NCBI GenBank assembly: GCA_021151625.1
Contig: JAGKWY010000158.1
Coordinates: 1-6,237, forward strand
Direction: 5' to 3'
Length of the DNA stretch: 6,237 nucleotides
From: Gammaproteobacteria bacterium
GTDB lineage: Bacteria > Pseudomonadota > Gammaproteobacteria > Pseudomonadales > Cellvibrionaceae
Numbering within the stretch: position 1 is the stretch's first letter; each line of letters begins with the position of its first letter. A program made the position numbers and the translations under genes. The notes beneath the pieces are model-generated. The model was not told the origin of the DNA, made no database searches, and saw only the letters and a list, made by a program, of their open reading frames with translations. Positions 6,219 through 6,237 of the stretch are shown piece by piece.

Positions 6219-6237
6219 ACCTGCTTTTACCCGCTTT

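Larger units (their letters stand above)
6177..6236. repeat. 8-bp inverted repeat enclosing the AT-rich promoter block
   Basis: AAGCGGGT (6177-6184) and ACCCGCTT (6229-6236) are exact reverse complements, with 44 bp between them and 52 bp centre to centre, close to five helical turns. The double TATAAT repeat lies inside. The arms could be paired operator half-sites; chance cannot be excluded for an 8-bp match. Confidence 0.55.
6010..6237 (-). other. Leader and regulatory region upstream of the lyase; no gene
   Basis: No convincing coding frame is visible in these 228 bp. Near the gene the minus strand has the AGAGA site, a short hairpin (CACC/GGTG, 6048-6059) and a GC-rich stretch around CCCGGG (6066-6071). 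Further out are a small hairpin TCCGG/CCGGA (6161-6177) and then an AT-rich block with two TATAAT boxes. If those boxes are used, the leader RNA is about 180 nt. What lies beyond 6237 is unknown, so part of this could serve a divergent gene. Confidence 0.6.

Noticed and set aside
1..6237. Search for a defence system, mobile element, CRISPR array or tRNA
   Set aside because: All coding space is taken by four recognisable genes. No regularly spaced repeat array, transposase, terminal repeat or tRNA-like cloverleaf was seen.

Overview
The window looks like chromosomal DNA of a plant-cell-wall-degrading gammaproteobacterium, most likely Cellvibrio (C. japonicus or a close relative). The main reason is the right-hand gene: a secreted family PL11 rhamnogalacturonan lyase joined by a long serine-rich linker to a C-terminal family 2 cellulose-binding module. 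That is the architecture described for Rgl11A of C. japonicus (formerly Pseudomonas cellulosa), and polyserine linkers are a hallmark of Cellvibrio, Saccharophagus and Teredinibacter enzymes. The species is inferred from gene content and was not searched.

Layout: positions 1-1491 (+) hold an exopolyphosphatase (ppx) whose first codons lie before the window. Sixteen bases later comes an EamA/DMT-family inner-membrane transporter (1508-2368, +), probably in the same transcript. The strand then switches. A DdlA-type D-alanine--D-alanine ligase (2374-3471, -) ends only 5 bp from the transporter stop, so the two are convergent with no room for a terminator. A 156-bp gap (3472-3627) holds the ddl upstream region and a strong, nearly symmetrical hairpin terminator. 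The lyase gene (3628-6009, -) fills most of the right half. The last 228 bp (6010-6237) contain no gene; they form the lyase leader and promoter region, with two TATAAT boxes in a direct repeat enclosed by an 8-bp inverted repeat.

The genes do not form one pathway. Three are housekeeping or general functions (polyphosphate turnover, small-molecule transport, peptidoglycan precursor synthesis). The fourth is an exported pectin-degrading enzyme in its own transcription unit, separated from ddl by the terminator. No mobile element, CRISPR array, RNA gene, defence system or toxin-antitoxin pair was seen. I did not find a previously undescribed system. The most useful points for a second look are the regulatory region of the lyase, its repetitive linker, the terminator-free convergent junction, and the lower GC of ddl.
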